Source: Bugulina stolonifera
Lineage: Eukaryota; Bryozoa; Gymnolaemata; Cheilostomatida; Bugulidae
DNA: 64,000 bases
Assembly (NCBI GenBank): GCA_935421135.1
Contig: OW285196.1
Span: 14,195,001-14,259,000 of the forward strand
Direction: 5' to 3'
The notes below the pieces were generated by a model. It ran no database searches and was not told the origin of the DNA. It was given only the letters and a program-made list of their open reading frames with translations. This document shows positions 45,744 to 57,705 of this stretch, piece after piece. The stretch's first letter is position 1. Each line of letters begins with the position of its first letter. The position numbers were made by a program, and so were the translations under genes.

Positions 45744-48485
45744 CTATTCAGCCTCACAGAGGAAATAGTAGTTATTGTGACAAGGGGCATCATTCCATTT
45801 TGCTCCATATTTCACTCTGTGCATCATAATACAGTCCTCGGCCCCATCCACGTCATTTGGCTCATTGTCAAGCCAATCAGCTACCTGCACTAGACCAGTA
45901 TGCCTTCCCTGCCACTGCCATATATTGAATCTCTTCCTCGCCCCTAGCCACATGAGGTTCTCTCTGAAGCGTTGCCAAGCTAAAACAACGATTATAATTA
46001 TAATAATATAGTAACAAGAAAATGACCAGTAATATACACATGCTGGTAAATTTAAAAATAAATACCGATTATTTAGCTTGTCTATATCTAAACAAAATTG
46101 GCGTGTATAATACACAATATATGTATGCCAATGTACGTTCCACATATTCCTTCTAGTTATATACACCCTGCTACTATCCCTTCTAGTTATATACACCCTG
46201 CTACTATCCCTTCTAGTTATATACACCCTGCTACTATTCCTTCTAGTCATATACACCCTGCTGCTATCCCTTCTAGTTATATACACCCTGCTGCTATCCC
46301 TTCTAGTTATATACACCCTGCTGCTATCCCTTCTAGTTATATACACCCTGCTGCTATCCCTTCTAGTTATATACACCCTGCTGCTATCCCTTCTAGTTAA
46401 ATACACCCTGCTGCTATCCCTTCTAGTTATATACACCCTGCTGCTATCTATTTTAGTTATATACACTCTGCTGCTATCCCTTCTAGTTATATACACCCTG
46501 CTGCTATCCCTTCTAGTTATATACACCCTGCTGCTATCCCTTTTAGTTATATACACCCTGCTACTATCCCTTCTAGTTATATACACCCTGCTGCTATCCC
46601 TTCTAGTTATATACACCCTGCTGCTATCCCTTCTAGTTATAATATACACCCTGCTACTATTCCTTCTAGTTATATACACCCTGCTGCTATCCATTTTAGT
46701 TATATACACCCTGCTGCTATCCCTTCTAGTTATATACACCCTGCTGCTATCCCTTCTAGTTATATACACCCTGCTGCTATCCCTTCTAGTTATATACACC
46801 CTGCTGCTATCCCTTCTAGTTATATACACCCTGCTGCTATCCCTTCTAGTTATATACACCCTGCTGCTATCCATTTTAGTTATATACACCCTGCTACTAT
46901 TCCTTCTAGTTATACAATCATTTGCAAAAGTTAAATTGCAACATGTGCACAAACACAATTCAGTAAATGTACTCATAAAATTGTGATGTACATGTATTTT
47001 TAGATACATGTTAGTCCAACATTGGGTATTTTATTGTGACATAGCATTCGGTTTGCGATGCAATGTCAATATTGAAAGAACTTCTGGCATGTTGTTCCAA
47101 TCAGCACTCATACAACATTCTAGCAATGAAACCATGCCTTAACATCAGTGTTCAAAGTGGAGTAAATTCGGTGGGTACACGGTGCGTGCAGAAAATGTTT
47201 GAGAAATTCAGATTTGTCTCCCTGTTTTTTCTGTCAATATCTAAAATGTTATATATTTGTGGGTAAACAGTAGTACTTAGGACTTGCTAATATAAAAGTG
47301 TTTGCCACACATATTATCACCTATTTCTCATATTATTTTATTATATAAAACCTATTAATATCGAAATGGAAAAAACTTTAAGAACTAATTTGATCAAAAT
47401 ATTAAATTGACTAGGTTAGCGACTTCTCAATTTTTTACATGAGGTGGCGCACTGGCTGCAGCCAGTAAAGGCGCTATACCTTTACTAAAACAACTAGCGA
47501 CTTGCTAATGTACTAATGGGCGGCGAATAAAAGCAGATTTGCTCAACTGCTATTGAAAGAAGCCTTAACATTTCCACCGCTAGTCCTCACATGAGGGTAC
47601 ACGCCTTGCACCCACTAAAATTTAGGTGGGTACCGGCCGTATACTCCCGTATAACCACACTTCGAACGCTGTTTAACATCAATGCTCAATAAGAGGTCAA
47701 AGTAGTACATTTCAGTCTTGATGAGACTATATTGAACAGCATTGATTTGTTACTTAGGCTGTTTACCTGGGTGGGAACTTCTAGTGTGTTTAAGCCATGA
47801 TACAGAATTCATATCATCCAGTACAGCCAGTTTCTCTCCCGCTCTCTCACAGTAGTCCTTGGCCTCATACCATGTCATCGCGGTGGAGACAACTCTGATA
47901 CATGTCTTTGAAAATGGGTTTAGATGGTAACCAGAGCTACACGAGGAGCGTGCTGTTAAATAGGTTTGAGAGCATAATAATACATGTAGACGTACATTGA
48001 TATACATGTAATATTCATTATTATATTCTATAAAATTTGTTTAAAAAGTTGCTTGCTAGATTACAACATGATGGAACTTGACAATGCTCATTAAAATTTT
48101 CAAGAAAGAATAAAACATTGTTTGGCATCCTCATACAGAAATGCAATATAATTTTAGTGATCTTTATATAAATGTTATAGTTGATTCAGCAGCCAACTCG
48201 TGTTGTCTTAGTGCAAAGATTGGTTGATATTGCATTACTTGGTGTAGCTCTTCGGGCACTTACTAGCACCTGCTGTGTATAGCACTTACTAACACCTGCT
48301 AAAATGTGTACCTGCTAGTACCTGTTAAATGTAGTACTTACTAGCAATTACTAAATATACATATAGTACTTACTAACCCTGCTAAACAAATATTTATATA
48401 TTATATACTAACCTAAGCTTCCAGCGACAGTGAGGCAAATAAAGACAAGAGCTACTAAATGCACACAGGTGTTCCAAGCAGCCAT
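45744..48485 (-). CDS. Secreted single-domain C-type lectin 2 (164 aa, 3 exons)
   Basis: Paralog of the lectin at 28626-30451 with the same exon lengths: 48413-48485 (73 nt), 47767-47952 (186) and 45744-45979 (236), phase 1 introns, 165 codons. The signal peptide starts MAAWNTCVHLVALVF. The CTLD carries SSC, TWYEAKDYCERAGEKLAVL, WLGAR, EPN and a canonical WND (KWNDAPC), so both Ca2+-site 2 motifs of mannose-type lectins are present. Intron 2 is enlarged by a 30-bp minisatellite and a MITE. The exon 2 start (acceptor TTTAACAG) was fixed by phase and by comparison with the paralog. Secretion and sugar binding are inferred from family motifs. Confidence 0.85.
46140..46915. repeat. 30-bp minisatellite, about 26 units
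   Basis: Unit CCCTGCTGCTATCCCTTCTA plus GTTATATACA, with variants CTACTAT, CCATTTTAG and one 2-bp insertion at about 46641. The 30-bp period keeps frames open on both strands. Lies in intron 2 of lectin 2. Confidence 0.9.
47146..47671. mobile_element. hAT-like MITE (526 bp)
   Basis: Ends CAGTGTTCAAA...TTCGAACGCTG match those of the element at 42055. Flanks CTTAACAT (47138-47145) and TTTAACAT (47672-47679) agree at 7 of 8 positions. The subterminal GGTGGGTAC motifs are shared with the larger element. In intron 2 of lectin 2. Confidence 0.75.
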
Positions 48486-51400
48486 TGTGATGATGCTTGT
48501 GTTACTCTCATTGATACTAAATCCTGATTAACCCTTCTTATATACCACCTCAGGCAGCATAAAGAAGGCGGAACTTATGACCTATAGAAGCCAATCAGCA
48601 CATTCAATATATTGTATTATCTAGTATGCACTTGTTGCAAAATATTATGTTATCACTTGGATAAAGTGAGTTAATCAACCATATAATTATGTTGCTATAA
48701 GAGTTACCTCCCTTGACTGTCAGACTCACCACCTCTATTGGACTCCAGTATACAAATGTTCACCTATTTACATCTGGTCTGCAACCTGAAGATTTTTAAT
48801 TTACGCCAGTAGATTTGCTGTTGATCTCCATATTTCATTAATATACACTCTTGTAAAACTTTCAAATATGGAGGATTAGGCTACTTGGAATGTTAGTTCT
48901 CTAATAAGCTGTTGCATTGGATATTGTTTTACAAGGTGTATCAATGTATCCACACATGTACATGATCTACGCGTAGCTGTGCCAAACTATAAAACCAGGA
49001 GCTTCCTCCTTCTTTGTTGGTTATCAGATGATTTGATCTAAAGTCTTCAAAGGTTCACCATTGTACATACATAATAATGCAACATTAAAAGTGATAAAAT
49101 CTGTAATTGTGCACTTATACTTACTCAAATCTTCCTTTTTGGCGAGATGTCAATTTTAGTCTGCAAAATGTTTCATAAGGTATTTAGTGTAAAATAACTA
49201 CACAGCACTAATACATGTAAATAGTACAATAGCATCAAAGTAGCTAAAAACAACCACCCAGTACTGGTGAAATGAATGAAGCTATAAAGATTGCTTGGGT
49301 CACTGAAATTAGTCAGAACTACATGTACTGTCAGAACCTGATAATAATTATGCCAAGGCACCTGAGAGCAGTAATCGATTGTTTTGATGCATACATCCAA
49401 CATATTGCCAGTTTCACACAATGGCTAACAATTACATTGTTTTGCATTAATTTCTTATTCTAATCATAGATTTTTATGAATACAATGGTTCAATAAAGTA
49501 TAACTATTACACTTCATATGGTTGGTAAACTAGACAGTGTGTTGCGCTGTTTGTCTCAAACTTTTGGTAATGACTGTATACGTGAGCTAATAGTTTTTGG
49601 TCAGAGATATAAGTAGACAATAACTCTAGTGGCAAGCTATTGAGAGCTATGTTTTCCCTGGATCATGACTCATGAGTCATGAGTCATTTCAATGGGTCAA
49701 AAATATTGGTTGATTTATGTCTAATGAGAGCCTTTAACTGAAGTATGGCATCTCTGCTTGTACCCTCCTATATTCCTACTGCACCTGTACGGCATAGTGA
49801 TGGCAGCGGAGGGGTCAATGTAGTTTCTATTCTAAAATGTGTAAAAATAGCAGATGCATAGGTGAGAGATCCTTCAGGTTGAAGGCCTCAACGATGAAAA
49901 TAATTTAATCCTTATGTATCAAGCTGTTGCAGCATAACAAACATGTATGATATGATGCTAACTAAATTGACTGCTCTTCATTTTATTCTGTGAAATTCTA
50001 ACTGAAGAAATCTTTTAGATTCTCTGTCAAGGTTTACGTAAGTTTAATTGAGGCAATACTAAAATTCAACCAATTACATTTATACGCAATGTAATGATTG
50101 TCAACTTGATCCATCGGCAACCATCAATCAAACTACTACAGCCATACATGTAGAATCATCGATTATTCTCTTTATAAACAGTATTAGATGTTAGTACTGA
50201 TTAGATACATCGTAAGATATTTGTATGTCTTAATCAACACGTTTGATCAGTACTTACAATAAAGGAAATTCCTTCTTCATTGACTGCAATCGATGCAACT
50301 TTTTAAGTTCAAATTATTACAAAATTGAACACAAATTGATAACAATCATGTTCTCCAGGATACATGTAGAGTTTGGTGGGAACACTTCCTTGATGGCTTA
50401 CTGCCAAATCTAATTCCTAGCAGGCGTCTTCAGTACAAACAAAATGGCTGCTCGAGTTGAAAAGACCCTGTCGTTATAGATATTATGTACTGAAGCTCTA
50501 TATTGCCATTGCTAACTAAGTGTTCTCATGCTGTCCTATAACAGACATGTACATATATATTAGTCTACCTACGTTATATTGCAAGAGAGACAACCTTTGC
50601 ACTTAGCTCAACACGCAGAAGGAAAATTTACCAGAAACAATGATAGAGTGCATGGAGGCAGAATTTTAACTAGCAGGAGTGGCATGACCACAATGCTAAG
50701 CGGTGAGGCGTGGGTCTGAGGAAACAGGTCCCAAGCAGGAGTAGAGTGTATTAAAAGAAAATATTGTTCTGGAGTTCTGGAGTAACTCTAAGACTGTGCT
50801 TGGGAGTCCAAGTCCAAGGAGTGCCTGTGTACTAACTGTTAGTAGTAAACAGGGAGAGGACCACAGGCTAAGAGTAGAATTAGCAGCCAACAAGCAACAT
50901 GCAAAATGCACAAATGTTCTGCTTGTATAAATTTATGAACAGTTTTTGAGACTGAGGCCAAGAGGTTATTTGTTAGATTCACTGTCCAGATTTAGTGATT
51001 TTAACACTATATAGGTGTTATAATGGCATGTTAAAATAAATCCCATTTAGAGTGCTGTTGGAGCAGTGAAAACCAGCCAACTTTCTTAGACTAGTTCAGC
51101 AGAACATGAAAATCATATTATTCCATTTTGAAGAAGATAGACATGATGCAAAAACATAGATGTATGCACACGAGAGAGATCCTTCAGGTTAAAGACAACG
51201 AAGACGGAAAAAAGAAGATCTTTAGTTATCTTGCTGTTGATGCCCCTGGTAAAAAAGGTCTTTTGTTAAATGAAAGTTACATAATTGCACTACCTTTAGC
51301 TCACATACATTGGACATGACTTGTAGCCTACATAGTGAGAGAACATACATGTACTTTTCTATCTACGCAATCCATGTACATGTACACGGTTGTACCAACA

Positions 51401-52862
51401 TGTACGTACACATTAACTGGAGTTAATGAAATGCAAACTACTGTATGTTTAGTAAAACTGTTTGAGAAAACAACTTCTGTACTTGTAACTTTCCCTTCTC
51501 AATTAACATTGATAGTTGTATGAACTTTTCGACTCGAATAACTGTTTAATGTTCCTGCACATGAATGTTCACTCTGCAAGTAAATATTATATTATCTTTG
51601 TGGAATTTGTTCTGGGGGAATTTACAGAATGCAGAATAGTAATACTTTTATTTATTACTAATGCCCTTTCATGATAAACAAATCATTTCAAACAATTTAA
51701 GTATTTTGCAGGGCGACTGAATATCCAACATGCGATTGGAATTGTGTCCTCTCCCCATAAGGACACTATACAAGAGAACATAATTTCAAATTACATTGAA
51801 ACTGTTAATTTTTAGAATGTATCAATGGACACGAATAGTGTAATTTGACAAACTAGTATGGAGTTGTGTTTCCATCTCTGACATAATCCCATGTGTAGAA
51901 AACTTTTAGTAAAGACCTAACATTGCATTATGCATTATGTGTGATTGACATGCGTTAGTTAATAATTCTGTATGTAGTGAATCAACTACATGTAGTAGCT
52001 CAGAACTTGCTGCACTGCTATTGCTAGGAACTCAGTGTTGGGGATGTACATGTAGGTACATTATTGTAGTATTTATGATTAAGTAATTTGAATAATAATT
52101 TTCTATTTGATAGATTTATTGTTCATTAGTAATAAATTGTATTATAATATATTATTAATTTATTATAGATGAAAATCACTAGGTGCTATTTTGTTTTCCA
52201 GACTCGAACATTGTAATTACCATCTTGAGACAACTTTCGAAACAGGACAATTCGATACGAGACTCGAGAAATCTCGAGTCTCGTTCCACCTCTGTTATCA
52301 TGTACATGTAATATATGATGTTATCTAAAATCATATTGATAGATGTGATGCAATAAATTGTACATGTAACAATTGTATAATGTAAATTAATGTTTATATT
52401 GTGTATATAAACCTGATGTACAACCTAAAAGTGCATGTAAATGAGTTAGAGCAATAGAAAGTAAATTCTAAGCTGAACGTGTTAATGTTGTACAGCGAGC
52501 TTACTCTTGTATACTGTAAGTATAATACCGATTCCACTGGTCTTGCTGTCTTAAACCTTTAAACTACATGTAAATATCACAGTCATGTTTATCATTATCT
52601 TTAGCTTTGTATTGATTTTATTTATTCACAAATGCCTAAGTACTATACAAACAGATTTACATGTATATTTAGTGAAAGTATAAAAATATCCAAAAAATAA
52701 ATTTGATGCATTTAAATTTTTACATTCTTTTTATTGGGTGATATTGTATTACTAATGAACATATAATGTATTTATGTAATTGTATAGCTGCAGCGTGTGA
52801 GTACAGTCCTGCTCTACATACATGTAGTCATCTATGAGAAACTGTGGGGACAATCTGCCTCA
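48486..52862. other. Large intergenic stretch; no gene recognised
   Basis: Begins with the 5' flank of lectin 2, then AT-rich sequence. Notable points are three overlapping TGAGTCA/TGACTCA sites at 49666-49688 and a perfect 13-bp inverted repeat at 52257-52284. Open frames of 60-80 codons here lack splice signals and motifs. Confidence 0.4.
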
Positions 52863-53061
52863 CTACTGCAGAAGTCCTATCGATCCGATGATGTAATACA
52901 TAGACTCTCCAGTTACTGCAGCAGTCCTATCAATCTGATGATGTAATACATAGACTCTCAGGTTATATCTAAATTCTTGCTTTGTTAATACATCTACATC
53001 TTCTCTTTCCATTTCTTCTTCTATTACAGATCCTAGCATGGGTTGGTTTGCATCGTTTTCT
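52863..53061 (-). CDS. Terminal exon of an unidentified gene, copy 2
   Basis: Paralog of the exon at 33412-33646, with the same acceptor, phase 2 entry and frame (ENDANQPMLGSVIEEEMERE then DVDVLTKQEFRYNLRVYVLH). It ends earlier because it has two rather than three 50-bp units. The LTR found beside copy 1 is missing here. Partner exons were not identified. Confidence 0.45.
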
Positions 53062-56000
53062 CTGAAATAAGATGTATTACTCAATATTTGCATGCATTCA
53101 AGTACAGACTAGCTCCTGTTAAACTTACCAGGCCTAATATCCCAGCATGCAATGTACTTGTGTATCCCAGAACATAAATGTACAGAGTATACACTTGTAT
53201 ATAAAATTGTTATATTATTGTAGCATGGTTTCAGGGTAAATGGTCTATTGCATAGCATGTAGCAGAATATTAAACTGGTTATGATATCATGTGTTTTAAT
53301 TCTAGCATTGAAATGCACCAGCCATATTTATAGTGAGCCAGAACCACATACAGGACCAGTAAACAAGATTTGCCGTATGCACATTAGTTTATGGGTTGTC
53401 CGCCTTTACCCCAACCCCAACCATAAACAGTAGAAGTATCTTCTTTAGATGTATATATATTATAGGTATGCCTGTATATTACATGTACAGTTGTATTTTA
53501 TACAGTGTATATAAAATACATGTATCTATACATGTATATAGTATACATGTGTATACATATAATATTATTGTATGTACAATGTATATACTGCCCTCACTCC
53601 TTATTTATTTTGTACATGTGCAGGTACACGGAAGTTTTGGTATATTGTAAAAATCTACAACGCTTTAATCTGTAATGAGTATTCTAATAAGATATAAGCT
53701 TGATCATTGTATAGTCCTGTAGAATAAAATAGGGGATTTCTATTAATGGTACACTGCATGCATTTAACATTAAGTCGTAGCGTGGCAATACCAAACACAT
53801 AGAAAACTTTCAAGCACTAAATCTTGCGGAAAACTAATCCTGTGAAGTTATTTTATACTATGGGTACTACTATCTTATGAAAGAGCTAGTTGTCTATTAC
53901 ACAATATTATTGTGTCTAATTATACATAATAGTTTGCATTACATAATATAATTATAATGTATAATTATACACCATAGCTCTCCATTCATTATAGTGCAGA
54001 TTCACAACAGTTTGTATTATGTATAGTGTCACTGTGAGTCAGTGTGTCTCCTTTTTTAAAGCGGAAAATGATAGTGTCATGTGATCCAGTGTGAGCAAGA
54101 GAGCCCAACTCTGTCACTTTCAGACACCCATTACTGTTAACGATAATAACACATACTGCATTGATATGGACATATATAATCGTCACACCTCTTTAATTAA
54201 TTAGCATACATGTATATATTATATATCTGTATAATATATACATCGTAGATGTCGCTTTGCATAAGTTGCTGGTTTTAAACTAGAGTATGCTAGCAAACCA
54301 GGATGTGTGTTGTATATGAGAAAAGACAGTGAATAGAGTGTTGGTTAACGTACTTCCAGTTGCCATCTTAACACATTGGTAACACTAAATTAATTACAAA
54401 TTGTATTAGAAGTCAGTGTGTATGTATACAATGTACATGACCATTGACCCTATAAACCAACCCTGTTACAAACTAGCACTAGCTGGATATAGGCAATTAA
54501 CTGGTTAATGAAATAACCAGCATTGTGCCCCATGCCAGAAACCGGTTTCCTTGATCTGAGGTGATTATTGGTTTTTAAGCTGATTGGTGCAATCTTGCAT
54601 TAATTATACATGAATAATAATTAGATTAATTGCATTATTGTTTTAGTCAGAGCATAATATTATGCTATTGTGTTGGGCCGAGACAGATATAATCCACAGC
54701 TAGCCACAGTGTCTCATTACCAAACACTTAATATGGTCTATCAGCCACTTGTATTACAACATCATTACTTTAATATAAGACATGACTCTCATGTGAAAGA
54801 GTCGTTAATATGCCAAATGTTTCCTTTTCTACCCAAACAAAATAATAAAGTGTTAAAAACGATGTATGACCACAATTAATATAACAAATGCACATGGTGT
54901 GCCAATTTTCAAAGCAGATAAAGTATTACATTGGTGTATTTACTGGTGATGCTTGGTGGAAATATACACATTTATGCATTTACATGTTGTCTAGTTCGTG
55001 CATGTATAAGTGCATATGCTAAGACAAATTGTATACATAATTATTATAAACAAATAAACTGTCCTACTGGCTCCACACTATGTACGATATGCATGGTATT
55101 ATGCATGTATTTTAGCATATTTCGGTACCTTTATTTTGACACTGTCTTCTTAAATACTAACTAGTCTGTATTCTACATTTTACTTGCATGCAGCTAATAT
55201 ACCACATGTGTTTGCCTTTTAAACATGTCATAGTTGCATGTAGCTTGAGCACTAACCAACTTATGTCAGTATATGAAACATTTCATCGTCATCAGACTTC
55301 AGACATACATTGTAGGTCGAAGAGCACAGAAGTATAATATGTTATTACTGTACAGTCATGCTGCCTGCTAAGTGCTAACCAGTTATATAAATTGGTATTA
55401 CGATAATCTAGGCAGCATTGTTTCATGATGCATTGCATCCTGCATCGATGCTATAGAATTAATCATTTATGCCAATCTACAGTAGTAGGTGCAAATTCTA
55501 CCAGCAAATGCTGGGTGAAGGACATAATGATGTCGACTTTTTGCAATAAATCATTTGAACTATAATCTTTGATGACATGAGTTGCCTGTCCCAATATGCT
55601 TTACTTGCATAGTGGCTTGAATCACCCCTAATCATTTCAGCCAAGATCCATAATTTACATGGTATTTGTTCCACCTATTGGAGTATTATATTAGACTATT
55701 ACTGTTGGGTACAATGTTGATATTTATTTATTTGCTGACATATAGACCCCTTTCAATATGCCTAATCTCTTGTTAGATGTGCTGGAATGATCTTACATTT
55801 CCAGCAGCTAACAAAAACAACATTATCATTTTTAAATCTACAGCAGATTATCCGATGTTCTCTTTTGTTGAGAAATGTTGAATTACTAACAATTTGAATA
55901 TACATGTTATATAGCGGAAGATTCCAGATAGTCTAGAGTTGTAAAATCGCTGAAAATTTTCTCAATTCTAATAATACTCTAGATTTCCACAGAAGAGCTT

Positions 56001-56154
56001 AGATAGAATAGGATGGCTAATTTACATTTGAAAAGTTGAAGCACCATGTCAACTATCACTAGGCAGTGTTGCCACCCTAGTTGGTAACTAGCAAATAACT
56101 AAAGGATTATCTCTAATAATGCTTGAACCATATGGATTAGCATTAATCACTTAC
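53062..56154. other. Diverged segment copy 2 and spacer; no gene recognised
   Basis: 53062-54740 corresponds to 33650-36410 without its LTR and GC-rich insertion. 54741-56154 is AT-rich with no supported exon. The WAP gene's 3' end may extend into the right part. Confidence 0.4.
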
Positions 56155-56721
56155 CCTAATCCTTCTCACAGGGCTGCACTGGGAGTATCCACATGATTTC
56201 ACCAAACAACACCTTTGCTTCCCTGGACACTCAGAATCAAAGTCACACCCACCAAAGTCAGCTCTGCACGGAATATCAGCAGTCCTCAACCTTCTTGGAC
56301 ATTGACCTAAATTAAATTACATAATTATTTTGTTGAAATAATACTGTGCTACACGATGAAGTTCAATCAAAAGTATTTATTACACACATATTAGACTGAT
56401 AAAACGATTATTAGGTACACATTGTAGTCTACTAAATACAAGGAGAATGCAAAGCATTTAGTTTTTGCAGCAAACATTAAACCTACGCCCCGCTCACTCA
56501 AACTATACCCCACCAATTATACCTATACCTAAACCTCTCTGAACATAGTTGGGTCTCAAAAACTTACCTTGTCTGGGAACAGTGGAGACTGATTTTAGAC
56601 AGTGTTTTGATCCCTGCCAATTGCAGCACAGTTTTCCTTGTGCACAATCATTGTCATTCTGACACTTTGGTTCCTCACTTTCCACCGGAAAGAATATTTT
56701 AACGCTAGGACACACAAATTC
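56155..56721 (-). CDS. WAP (four-disulfide core) domain protein, two exons seen
   Basis: Exon 56568-56721 codes one WAP domain (CPSVK...CQNDNDCAQGKLCCNWQGS then C) and exon 56155-56306 a second (CPRRL...CRADFGGCDFDSECPGKQ then RCC...CGYSQC). Both junctions are GT-AG; the first exon enters in phase 0, the linking intron is phase 1. WAP proteins are usually secreted protease inhibitors or antimicrobials; that role is inferred. The 3' end is uncertain: the donor GTAAGTG at 56154 may be used, or the frame runs three codons on to a stop. 5' exons probably lie at 56950-57110, where a candidate signal peptide (MIKKFILYSLQLI...) occurs, but several splice choices fit. Confidence 0.7.
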
Positions 56722-57705
56722 CTAAAAAAAGTATTGTTATCATTATTCATTAACAGCAGTTATATAATAATAATTTTTATGTTGTATAAAGCTGGTCAGT
56801 TCCAAGTGTTATGCATATTTGATACCCAGTTTACACTGTATAAGCTGTCCCAAGCACTGTTGCGTTTGCAAAATCATCCAACCCAACATACCGGTCTTGC
56901 TAATTACATGTATCTATTTGCTTAATATATTTTACAGAGTCGTAATAATTAGAGTGAAACTCACAACTGGTGGGCTCCGTGCTGTGCATATCGTCGTAGC
57001 TAAGGCTAGGAATGAAACCAATAGTATTACCTTCATTGCTGTATCCATGTTCACTACTGAAACAGATAGAAATTAATTGTAGTGAATACAATATAAACTT
57101 TTTAATCAAAATTTTTTCTTTATGGCAACTAAATTACATATTGTTTCACACTAGTGTATTTTTTTAAGATTTTTTAGTATAATAAATATGTCTAAGGTGT
57201 AGACAAAGCTATACAAAAAAAGTAAATATACAACATTTTTTCCATTATTTGATCGTTTTGTTAGGAATATTAATATGATAAGAGATGAGCCTGACAGAGT
57301 TTATAGAGCATGATAAAACACTCAACACAGTAAATACAATAAGTAGCCTAAAATAACCTGTGACAAACAAGTGTACTTACCTCAAGGAGTAACATCTAAT
57401 GAATGAGTGAGTATTTTGTGTAATGTAGACTTCTTAAGAACAGCATAATCTCAGTCGCATTCACTGATTGGTCATTGTGTTATCTAGGTCACGGTTACTG
57501 AATCTTACAGTTTTATATTTACACGTAAACCATAAACCATAAACCATATTGTTTACTATGCCTTAGGGATAAATGTGATATGCATACTCACTCCTTGGAG
57601 ATACTTATAGGTTAATTTTCAACCCTACTTATAACTATAATTGTGTATAATATTTGTTAAGTGGTTTGTCAATATGTTGTAATTTATATTGTTACAGTGA
57701 CAGTG

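Noticed and set aside
46098..46400. 100-codon + strand frame of IPSSYIHPAA repeats
   Set aside because: Opposite-strand reading of the 30-bp minisatellite inside a lectin intron.
46140..46915. Evenly spaced repeats suggesting a CRISPR-like array
   Set aside because: Units are contiguous with no unique spacers, and the context is a eukaryotic intron; it is a minisatellite. The same applies to 17622-17818 and 26497-26758.
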